This document shows, in pieces, positions 21,001-33,000 of a DNA stretch of 64,000 nucleotides (position 1 is the first letter of the stretch; every line of letters begins with the position of its first letter). Origin of the DNA: Ditylenchus dipsaci. Its lineage: Eukaryota > Nematoda > Chromadorea > Rhabditida > Anguinidae. A model generated the notes under the pieces. The model was given only the letters and a program-made list of their open reading frames with translations. It did no database searches and was not told the origin of the DNA. Location of the stretch: contig SADC01001288.1 in assembly GCA_004194705.1 (NCBI GenBank), positions 372,001 through 436,000 on the forward strand. The letters are read 5' to 3'. The position numbers and the translations under genes were made by a program.

Positions 21001-24000
21001 GTTTATTTATGCGGTAGGCCCCAGTCAACAAAACTATGTTCAACATCTTCCTTTTCGTTTAAAATTGGCCCCTTTTTAGTCTATTTCCACCCTAATACAG
21101 CCTTAAATCCCTTCGAAAACGGTCAAAATGGGTACTTTTTGGTGGTCCAGACACTCGATTTTTTATTGACCAGAACTTAAAAATAATGTCTTTTTTGAAC
21201 TCCTGAGGCGATTTTGAGTCGAAATAGAATGTTTGGGAACATTTAAAAAAAGTTGATTTGGGGGGGGGGGTATATGCAAGTAGCGCCTATTTTTTTATTT
21301 TTTAATCTTTAAACGGCACTAGTATGAACCGCTACTGGCTTTTTAAAATCTTTTACGGCATCACTAATTCTTCTAAGATTAACTTGAAAAGTTTAGAAAT
21401 ATTGCTATTTTCTTGCCTGAATATATTTTTTCTTAGGCTTTAGGAAATTTTATCTACAGTCAACTCACCTTGAAATATCAAAAACTGGTGTTTTCCCTCA
21501 GTTCCTGTGATCTTCTGTATCCTGGCCACCAAATGTTTGACAGTGCAAGTCCTGTCTACAGCCAACGGCAGTGTTTTTTCGTCACGTGTCTTGATGACTA
21601 CGTCACAATAGTCCAATCTCTCCAAATGACCCCAGTTCTGACCGGCTGAGAGTTTGACTGGGAAGCGGAGCTTAGCCTGTTCTCCATCTTTGAGGAATCT
21701 TTGAAAGGCTTTTTCCATGCTGTCTTTTAGGATAATGGCTGTCTGCTCCACACATTCTTGAGGCACTTCTACTATCAACTCGTCTGTAAAATAATGTTAG
21801 TATTAATTTGATACTATAGTTACATTCTACCATGAATCTGCATCACAATACGACCATGGAATTTCTGCTCTGCAAAATATTTTTTGAGTCGACGGTTTTC
21901 ACTTTTTAAAATTCACAGTTATACCTTGTAGCCGTTTGTCAGTGTAAATTAAGGCTTTTCGAAACATTTCAGAAGCAGTTCCCTGGAAAAGGCTTTGTTT
22001 CTAGTTAAATTTTTCGAAATAATCCATAATGATAAATAATGACTCTACTAAGAGTCATTAAATAATGAATATACTAAATAATGGCTCTATCTGCTTTGAC
22101 ACACAGCGCCATCTACCGTATTTTCTCTAATTTAACACCCCCCCCCCCCAATTCAAATTCGTGTTTTTTGGCATTGTGTTTTTGACCCACTTTTCGAAAA
22201 GTTTTCTCAGGCAAGCTATAACTCATTTTGTAGCTCATCTCACTGGCTACAAAATGAGTGGTAACTTCCATAAAAGCAGTCTTCAAAAAGTGGGTCGAAA
22301 ACGCAATGCCACAAACACGATTTTGAACGAGGGGGGACTTAAATTAGAGTAAGTACGGTATTCCAGTTTTTAACAGGTTTTAAGGCTTTTACTTTTTTAG
22401 TTTTTAAGCTACAGTGTAACTTCAGATTTTTGAAAAAATACAAAATGTGAAATTTCAGATTGCACTAATAAAGCTGACCGCAATGAACAATAAATCTTGA
22501 AAGAGCATCATGCAATCGCTTACCGAATTAGCTCAGTAGTTAGCCAAGAATTAGGTTTTAAACACATTTCAGACCTTTTAAAAATGCTCTAAAATTTGTT
22601 TTCTATCGTTTTATGAGACTAAAATGGCCATTGTGAAAGTGACTAATTATAGGATCTTGGGTCTATGACGAGCCTGATCATCTTTTTGTCAACCATAATT
22701 TTTGACGCTACTACTCTATATGAGTCCTCTGCAAAAAAGTGCTTGGCTCCTCTGTTGGTTTTTAGCTGTTTTTCAAAAAAAGCTAACAAGGCTTTAAAAA
22801 ATCCTGAGGGGAGGGGGTTTCTATAGCCCGGCTGGCCTCCCTCTGGGTACGTCTATACCGGGGACCCTAGAGTAGCGGAGCCTAATTTTCAATTAGCCAG
22901 TTACCTGAATGATATAGTTGATGCACTGTCTGCCTATTTTCTTATCATCCTTCTGAATGTCACCGATGGTCGAAGAGAATTGTTTTTTGCGTCCCAAGAA
23001 AGTCTCGGCATACAAGGTCTCCCTGCACTTGTCCATTCTGCTCTCTATCCAGCATTTGATTTCTGAATTCGATTAACCCTTGAATTCAATAAAACTACAA
23101 ACAAAGCAATAAAAAGTTACTTGGAAACAGCTGGAAAAATCGATTGATCAGAGCCTGGGCTTCTACTTTTGTAGCATTGATTTCGTGAGCCAGGGACTCA
23201 GCACCCATGCCATAGATAATGGCATAGCACAACTAAAATATTATTCTGCTATTTTACAACTTTATATATAACTGACTTGTTTAGATTTTTGTCTGGAGAT
23301 GGCCACCTCTTCCGTACTGAACATAGTAGCCATTTTGTCAAATGGATCTACCCCGTCAGCGGCATTCAACAATTTAGCCAGGCTTTTGTCTAAATTTCAG
23401 CACAGTATTTTTTTCTATATTTTTTTGTAAATCCGAAAATCAAATCACACCAGAAGAAAGCTGACACAGCACCCTCAACTCAAGTTGGCAATAGTCGGCC
23501 GCCACGAAAATGCATCCTAAACAGCACACAAACTTAACACATAGTCATACACAGACTACCATATCGACTACCATATTTACTTTAACAAATGGCCCTCCTT
23601 ACATTGTGTTTTGGACACACTTGCTGCTCTTGGCTGCTCTCAGGCAAGTTACCGTATAACCTCTTTTAATCCCCAGGGGGATTATTAATCAACCCTCCTC
23701 GGAGGGTGGGGGATTATTAGAGGGTGGGGGATTAATAGAGGGAGGGGGATTATACTTCAACCTTTTTAGCGCCGAACGCGCCGCAAATTTTTTTAAAAAC
23801 GTTATTTTAAAAATTGTAGTTCTAATTTATGGAATTAAAAATTCCGCCTATATTTTTGTCTTACGTGTATTTGACGTCTTAATTTTCGTCTCACCTTTCG
23901 CTTACTTTTTTCTTCCACATGATTTTGTATATCCAGAAAGCTACTTTGCGTTCAAAAGTCGACTTCAGCTGTACAACTGCTCTCCAACAAAGCCAGACCA

Positions 24001-27000
24001 TAAGCCCTAGTGGCGCGAAAGTCTTCCACCATTCCTTCTCGTTGCGTTTGGTAGCGATGCCGAGTCTCTCCACTCTACGCAACGCCAGTTACAATATTCC
24101 GTACATACTATTAGTGATCTATCAATCGCAGAAGTTGAACAGGTTTTTCGACCCTAGCGATGCAAATGCTTAGAACACAAATAATTAAATCATTCGTTTT
24201 TTATAAAATTTCGGTACATTACCCAGTGTTCATTTCCGTAGTCGAATTTACGGTTGCGATTTATGCGGCTGCGATCCGCCAGCACTTGAGATCGTCTTGG
24301 AATGGGTGGATTGAGCCCGACAGGAATTCTCTGAGGAAGTGATTGTCAAACTGTTTAATGGTTAGTTTTGATATTTCTCTTTAAGTATCAACGCAATTAT
24401 TTGCTTTGTGCCTTCAACAAATCCGTCAATGGATCAGAGGATATACAAATAGCGGGCTTTAAACCAAGTGGGCCAATTGAATGGCCTTGACATTTTTTGC
24501 AAGATTAGAGAAAAAACTAAGTCGAGATTGGCAGGACATTAAAAAAATAAGCCCTAGAATGTTGACGAAAACTAGATTTTTATCAAAAATATCAATGAAA
24601 ATAAGCTGTTCGATAGTGTTTGAAATGAAAGCTGAATTTTATTGGATCAAGGCCTCGTTTGTGAAAAAAATCATTAAGTTTTAACATGGAAATTAACTAG
24701 TGAAATGTTTAAAAAAAACTAGCAAGGTCACCTCGAAAATCGGAGGGGGGATTATTAGAGGGTGGGGGATTATTATTCGACCCCTCTCGGGGGTGGGGGA
24801 TTATTAGAGGGTGGGGGTTTAATAGAGGGTGGGGAATTAATAGAGGTTACACGGTACCACTAATTTTGTAGCCAGTGAGATGAGCTACAAGATGAGTGGT
24901 AACTTGCTTGTCAGAAGATTTCAAAAACGGGCCGAAAACACAATTCCACAAACACAATTTTTGAATTTAGGGGGTCAGACAGAGTTGTGAAATTTTCCGG
25001 AAAATTTCCTGGAAAAAAAATAAAATTTCCGTAAAAAAGAGAAAAATAGAAATATAGTCAACATTTATCAAAAACTACTCGTTTTTTGATCAATATCTAA
25101 TCCTAATTCGACTAAGAACTTTCTATTTCTCCAAAATACATACTGACGAAAAATTAGGCCGATTTGTCCGGGAAATTTCCGGAAAACTTCCCGGGAAAAT
25201 TTTCATTTCACAACTCTAGGGTGCGGTTATTAATGTAAAAAGGATGTTCGTGAACTTGCCTTGCGGAGCGATTAGCACTGATCGAGTAGAATAATGACTA
25301 ATTATAGGGTCCTGTAAAGTCTACATTTAAAGGGGCATGCTCGCGCCCGATGGAATAATTCTTTCATTTCAAATTGGCGGGTACCAGGCACGCCAGAGAT
25401 TTTGAATTTCAAATTCAAATTTTCAAATCATTTTGAGTTCTGTGCTTTATCTTTCGTGAGTTGTCGGTGATTTTTGCTCTCATTTTACGCTTGATTTTCT
25501 TACTGACTGTTTTGGTTTTAGCGTCAAAGAGTCTCGTGTGCTCAGGTGGTAATTTTCGCGCATGCTCACGTTCTTCCATCGATCTTGCTGCTTGTATTAG
25601 ATAAGTTTTATTTATTTTGTGCGCCGTCATTTTCTTTTCCCTTGTTCTGTCTTTCAGGTGTCTATTTGGAGGTCTCAAGAGCGAAGGATATCAGCAGTGG
25701 TTATATTTATGATTTTAGGTTCTCTCCTCAGGTATTATTAGACGTTTTTATACAAATTACGCTGCGACTGCATATATCCTGTCAAAGTCCATTATAAAAG
25801 TAAATAAATATAGCAGGCAACCATTTACGTAGTGATTTTTGACTTTGTCAGCCTGTATACGGTCGAAGTGTCACTTTCTATGTGCCTTCGTGCTCCATTC
25901 CATGGCAGTATGGCTAGGCCCTTGTAACATATCTGTCGGAGCGCGTCAACTTCTCTGAAGAGGCTGCCTAGCGAAAGTGTTCATTCCGCTGGGCTTTTTA
26001 CCGCTAGTTTTCAGGTTCGATCGACAATTGGGACCACATCTTTACGTCTTGCATCTTTGTCTCTCTTGCTTGGTTCTTGGCATTTGTAAAGTCCGCTAAA
26101 ACACACACCTTCGGAAATGAGAATGTAAAAGTTGTTGCAAACACGAAAAATGTGGGCAAAACATTGAGTTACAAGAAAGTGCGGACTGAATGTAGGTAGG
26201 TTATGATAACCTAAAAATTTTATCGACTGGAATCGGAAAATTGGAAAGACCTAACACTGCCGCATTACAACACTGCCGTCCAAATATCTTCTTTACGTCA
26301 CAGGATTCCTCTTTCACTTCTTTCTTCGATTTTCACGTTAATAATTTTAGATCACCAAATAACCTTTTTATCAGTTAGACCCGCTATCAGACCCACTTTT
26401 TACTTTGGTCTCCATGTTTTTTTGGCTTAGGTGCGATTTCAGAGAAAATTTTAGCGTAAAGCGTGTTTACCAATAAAAAAACTTCAACTTTGACTCCAGG
26501 AACAAACTAGAGCAGGAGTACTCTCAATCGGGAGTGCTGAACGAGCCACACAGACCAAAACATACCTGACTAATTGATGGATACAGAAAATGGAAGGAAA
26601 ACACACTGATCAATTCGATTACTGCGGCAAAAAGAGTATGATCCTTTCGCTCTCAATGCAGGTGGAAGTTATATCACCTGTTGTATTTCAGCTTAAATGA
26701 AAACCGGTAACATTCTGACTGCCGGAGGAAAGAACCGTTTGTAATTTGGAAGAGGAGAAAGGGATAGAGGTCTTCTGCCGAAATGGTACCCATTATCATT
26801 GCTAATAATCCTGACACCAATCGGACTCGTGTTCGTCTGACTTCTGGAGCCAAAAAAAATCCCGACAGCTAACCATACTCTGATCGGTAATATTGATGTT
26901 TCAGCATATTCGAATATCCTGTTTTCTAAGAATCGTTTTCTGTAACTTTCCGTTCCCGCTCCTGAATTACGACCATCGTCAGGATGCTCCACGAGGTTCA

Positions 27001-30000
27001 CACCATCAACCAATCCATCGATTGCACTTTTCGTCGTCTAGTGGTATGCGTCTCTAACTTTTAGGGGAGTCTATCAGTACAACCATCAACAGCGACGATT
27101 CTTAGAAAACAGGATATTCGAATATGCTGAAACATCAATATTACCGATCAGAGTATGGTTAGCTGTCGGGATTTTTTTTGGCTCCAGAAGTCAGACGAAC
27201 ACGAGTCCGATTGGTGTCAGGATTATTAGCAATGATAATGGGGTACCATTTCGGCAGAAGACCTCTATCCCCTTTCTCCTCTTCCAAATTACAAACGGTT
27301 CTTTCCTCCGGCAGTCAGAATGTTACCGGTTTTCATTTAAGCTGAAATACAACAGGTGATATAACTTCCACCTGCATTGAGAGCGAAAGGATCATACTCT
27401 TTTTGCCGCAGTAATCGAATTGATCAGTGTGTTTTCCTTCCATTTTCTGTATCCATCAATTAGTCAGGTATGTTTTGGTCTGTGTGGCTCGTTCAGCACT
27501 CCGATTGAGAGTACTCCTGCTCTAGTTTGTTCCTGGAGTCAAAGTTGAAGTTTTTTTATTGGTAAACACGCTTTACGCTAAAATTTTCTCTGAAATCGCA
27601 CCTAAGCCAAAAAAACATGGAGACCAAAGTAAAAAGTGGGTCTGATAGCGGGTCTAACTGATAAAAAGGTTATTTGGTGATCTAAAATTATTAACGTGAA
27701 AATCGAAGAAAGAAGTGAAAGAGGAATCCTGTGACGTAAAGAAGATATTTGGACGGCAGTGTTGTAATGCGGCAGTGTTAGGTCTTTCCAATTTTCCGAT
27801 TCCAGTCGATAAAATTTTTAGGTTATCATAACCTACCTACATTCAGTCCGCACTTTCTTGTAACTCAATGTTTTGCCCACATTTTTCGTGTTTGCAACAA
27901 CTTTTACATTCTCATTTCCGAAGGTGTGTGTTTTAGCGGACTTTACAAATGCCAAGAACCAAGCAAGAGAGACAAAGATGCAAGACGTAAAGATGTGGTC
28001 CCAATTGTCGATCGAACCTGAAAACTAGCGGTAAAAAGCCCAGCGGAATGAACACTTTCGCTAGGCAGCCTCTTCAGAGAAGTTGACGCGCTCCGACAGA
28101 TATGTTACAAGGGCCTAGCCATACTGCCATGGAATGGAGCACGAAGGCACATAGAAAGTGACACTTCGACCGTATACAGGCTGACAAAGTCAAAAATCAC
28201 TACGTAAATGGTTGCCTGCTATATTTATTTACTTTTATAATGGACTTTGACAGGATATATGCAGTCGCAGCGTAATTTGTATAAAAACGTCTAATAATAC
28301 CTGAGGAGAGAACCTAAAATCATAAATATAACCACTGCTGATATCCTTCGCTCTTGAGACCTCCAAATAGACACCTGAAAGACAGAACAAGGGAAAAGAA
28401 AATGACGGCGCACAAAATAAATAAAACTTATCTAATACAAGCAGCAAGATCGATGGAAGAACGTGAGCATGCGCGAAAATTACCACCTGAGCACACGAGA
28501 CTCTTTGACGCTAAAACCAAAACAGTCAGTAAGAAAATCAAGCGTAAAATGAGAGCAAAAATCACCGACAACTCACGAAAGATAAAGCACAGAACTCAAA
28601 ATGATTTGAAAATTTGAATTTGAAATTCAAAATCTCTGGCGTGCCTGGTACCCGCCAATTTGAAATGAAAGAATTATTCCATCGGGCGCGAGCATGCCCC
28701 TTTAATGCTTGTTAGTTTTTATTTAAAAATTGCCTTGGGAAGCACATGCATATCTGGATTGGAAGACAAGATACGACCAGCTGAAGCACTGTAATTGTCA
28801 AAAGCAGTCCTGATCCGATTGTCTGGGTACTTTTTAGCGGCGTGTAGAAGACTTGTCAAAGCCTATATTTACAAATAAAAAAAATCAAGTCTTTAACTAA
28901 TTTTTAAATTTGAATTACCGCTAAGGCATTCTCCAACCGTCGCCATTTGATGATCATATCACAGATTGGATGGCTGCAAACAAAAGTACACAGCTTAGAT
29001 TTTTACAAACTTAACCAGTACGCCTAGATAGCTACTCTTTTAATTCTTTAGATATAAATTTTTTGGCCCTGTGTGACAATGGGGGGGGGTTGCCTTGGTT
29101 CCCGCTGCTGACTTTTATTGTGAATTTGCAATTATGCTAGGACTAGTGCTGGGCAATTCTCCGCTCTTTGCCCCGAGATTCCGCGCTCCGAGCCGAGAGC
29201 AAGAGCAGGATTGAAAGTTCTGAGACGACGATCCAAGATCGAGAGCAGGAGCGAAATTTTCGAAGTCAGGAGCCAAGAGCATGAGCAGGAACGAAAATTT
29301 TGAAATGCCCAGCACTGGTTAGGACAGACTAAAACATAAGTTTAAGATACATTTAAATCCGTCGTAACATACACTGGCCTACCCTTGCCTAAGCCTAAAA
29401 AATCACACAAAGTTCAACTGGGCTGAGCAAGGCAAAAAGAACCTGCCATTGTAACATACGGCAAATTTTTTTTCTCGTTTTTTTTTCGTACGTTTTCTTC
29501 ACAAGAATGCTACAGTCAAACCTCTTTTGTTAAAAAAACTATCTTTTTAAATTCATGTTTCACGATCGATCAACTTAAATGACTTACAAAATATCCCTAT
29601 TTGCCAAAAAAATTTGGTTCCACAAAGCACGTTGAATAACGGTTGGACTAAAAAAAAAGAAAAAAAACTGACTCTATTTGCTTGAGCACATCAGCACTGG
29701 TGGACAGATGGCGTCGGGTGTTTCCAGCATTATTAGGGATGGACAGTTTCATTTTGGAAAACAGGATCTGCGAATTCAGTCAAATTTAGAGTCATTTTTT
29801 GTAGAAATTAAAACAAGATAAACTTTGGCCACTTCACCCGACGAGTCAAGATTGAATTTTTCTCCACAACACTGGAAAACCCTTTTCTCTTGGATGGTCA
29901 TCTGAATTTATAATTCTAGATAGTTTATAGATATCTATCGGGCATGACTTGCCTGACTAACAATCTTCTCAGACAACTTTTTGCACTTGTCTTTGTCAAA

Positions 30001-33000
30001 AGCGATGCCGAACAGTTCAATGTTGGAAACCACCTCTAGACTTTGTAAATAGAGTGACTGCAGATTCTGCATTCTGGCGCTGGATGAAGACAGTAGTTTG
30101 AGAGCCACTACATGGGTCAAGTAGGCATCGATGGCAGAGTTGATAATGGCCTAAAAAGGTTAGCAAAAACTAATTGGTTATTTTTTGAGGTAAGAAAAAA
30201 TAGATTTTGACTGTACAGTCAAACCTCGATTTAACGACCCCCACCTCAAGTTTGTTCCCACCTCGGGTCTGACACTTTTTTTAACCCAATTTTCAAAATG
30301 TTTTGGCGATTCTTTTTCGAGGGTCTGGTTGCGAATATCGTAAGGATTCCGATTTTGCCGATCGTTTTTCGAATACCTAAAGTTTTCGCTTTTAAAAAAT
30401 CAAAACCTCGATTTAACGGCCCCCCTTTTGAAAATTAGAGGGTCGTTAAATCGAGGTTTTGGTTTTTTAATAGCGAAAACTCTAGATTTATGAAAAACGA
30501 TCGCCGAAATCGGAATCCTTACGATATTTGCGACCATACTGTCAAAAAAGAATCGCTAAAACATTTTGAAAATGGGGTTAAAAAAAGTGTCGGGCCCTAG
30601 GTGGGAACGAACTTGAGGTGGGGGTGGTTAAATCGAGGTTTGACTGTATAACGAAAAATTTGTAGGATATTCTGATGGGGCAAAGCTTTTCCTTGCTGCT
30701 AAAAGACTTCTTTTTGCTCCCAAAGGACTTTTTTTTGCTGCTAATTTTTTTTGCTGCAAAAAGACTTTTTTTTGCGCCAAAAAGACTTTTTTTGCTGCAA
30801 AAAGACTTTTTTTTGCTCCCAAAGGACTTTTTTTTGCTGCTAATTTTGTCTGCTGCAAAAAGACTTTTTTTTGCTCCAAGAAGACTTTTTTTTGCTGCAA
30901 AAAGACTTTTCGTGCTGCAAAAAGACTTTTTTTTGCTGCTAAAATACTTTTTTTTGCTGCTAAAATACTTTTTTGCTGCAAATATTCTTTTGCTTCACAT
31001 GCCTTCTTCGCAGCATTTTTCACTAGAAATATCAATTATTATACATATTTTGCGGTCAATTTGTCCACAAACTTTTATTATTTCTTAGGAACGAATAAAC
31101 CATGCTGCTCAACCCAAAATTGTGTGCTGAAAACAGTTTGTTGAGACCAAAATCCTGTTTTGACTAACTAGAATCTTTAATACCCTGGGTTATTTATTAA
31201 AAAAAACAGTACTCACTTTAAGGTAGTCGCCACTTATGCACTTGGACGGGGGGGGGGGGGGGTTTTATATTGATTTTAGAAAAGTGTTTAAACATCTGCT
31301 AAGTAACTGTTTTACGCTCAGAATGATTTAAATCTATTTTCTGACACCTTCCTAAATAAAAAATCAATTTTTTGGAAAAAAAATTCAACCAAAATTTAAG
31401 TTTTTATTTAATTTTTGCCCCTGAAATGCATAAATACCAGGTAGTCGACCTTAAAATTAAGGGAATCATTCAGACTGAGGATGTATATAATTATATCATG
31501 CCTAGAGCAGTGCCTTGAGTGATTTAGTGTGTATAAATTTAGTGTGTATGAAAAGTCGGCTTTTGCCGCGAAATTTTTAGGCGGTACTTAAGTTGTTCAG
31601 CCGGACCCCACCTGGAGAATAAGGAACTACCTAGGTTTCGAAAGTGTGATTAATTGATCTGTGGACGAATTGGCGCATGCACGAATTGACTGTGGACGCA
31701 TTGACTGTAAACGAATTGACCGCAAAATATGTATAATAATTGATATTTCTAGTGAAAAATGCTGCGAAGAAGGCATGTGAAGCAAAAGAATATTTGCAGC
31801 AAAAAAAGTATTTTAGCAGCAAAAAAAAGTATTTTAGCAGCAAAAAAAGTCTTTTTGCAGCACGAAAAGTCTTTTTGCAGCAAAAAAAAGTCTTCTTGGA
31901 GCAAAAAAAAGTCTTTTTGCAGCAGACAAAATTAGCAGCAAAAAAAAGTCCTTTGGGAGCAAAAAAAAGTCTTTTTGCAGCAAAAAAAGTCTTTTTGGCG
32001 CAAAAAAAAGTCTTTTTGCAGCAAAAAAAATTAGCAGCAAAAAAAAGTCCTTTGGGAGCAAAAAGAAGTCTTTTAGCAGCAAGGAAAAGCTTTGCCCATT
32101 CTGATGCAAGCTGATTGAAATAAAAAATAATAATTGAATTTTTTCACTTGCAAAATGTTCGAAATGTAGTTTGAGCAGTCTAAATTAATTTCAGGCAGAA
32201 AATAATGATCACGAACCAAATGATATAAATACAGTCGAACCTCAATATAACGCCACCCCTTCAAGTTCGTTCTCGCCTAGGGTCCGACACTTTTTTGAGC
32301 TCTCTTTATGAAGGCTTTTTTTCAGTTCTTTTCTGTACAACACCATGTACACGAAAAAAATAGAGGGACTAAAACCAAGGACTCCAATTTTACCGATCGT
32401 TTTTTTTGAAAACTAAATAGTTTTGCCATTTTAAAAACATAACCTCGATATAGCGCCACTCTTTTTTGAAAACAGGAGGCTTTATATCAAGGTTTGTTTG
32501 TTAAATGGCAAAACTGTTTGGTTTTTAAAAAACGATCAGTAAAATCGTAATCCTTGCGATATTTGGGACCAGACTGTAAAATATAACTAAAAAATCCTTC
32601 AAAGAGGTAAAAAAAGTGTCGGACCCTAGACGGGAACGAACTTTTGGGGGTGGCGTTATATCGAGGTTTGACTGTATAATTTTGGGTTCATCGAAAAAAG
32701 TTGGCTTTTTGAACGGTTTTCCCTATTGTTTGTTTCAGGGTTTTATGTTGTTGTACCCAACGTAGGGTTAGCCGCTGCGCTGCCAAGAGAAGCACACTCC
32801 CCATTGCAAGACATTGGGGTGTGAATATGTGTGGTGATGTGTGGAGCTAAAGTCTCCACACATATATGTATGGCTCAAGCCCTGGTGCTGGTCTTGGCCA
32901 TGTACACCACCATGTACGCGAAATAAAAAAAATAAAGGGACCAAGGCGAAACACCACCTCTTTGTTGAACAGGGTCATGCTTTTTCCATCACAGTTTCGT

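Noticed and set aside
23891..24342. Two 60-codon frames inside the TA-site element
   Set aside because: No transposase or other motif, and only one copy in the window to test for conservation.
25415..28617. Paired 83- and 87-codon frames in the TTAA palindrome
   Set aside because: Present only as mirror copies of one sequence, without transposase motifs or splice context; no independent evidence of coding.
30678..32097. Possible CRISPR array
   Set aside because: Units are contiguous without spacers, inverted in the second half, and the genome is clearly eukaryotic.
30628..32114. Long Lys/Ala- and Phe/Leu-rich open frames on both strands
   Set aside because: They are translations of the 18-21 bp tandem repeats in the foldback arms; the mirror frames on the other arm are identical because the element is inverted.
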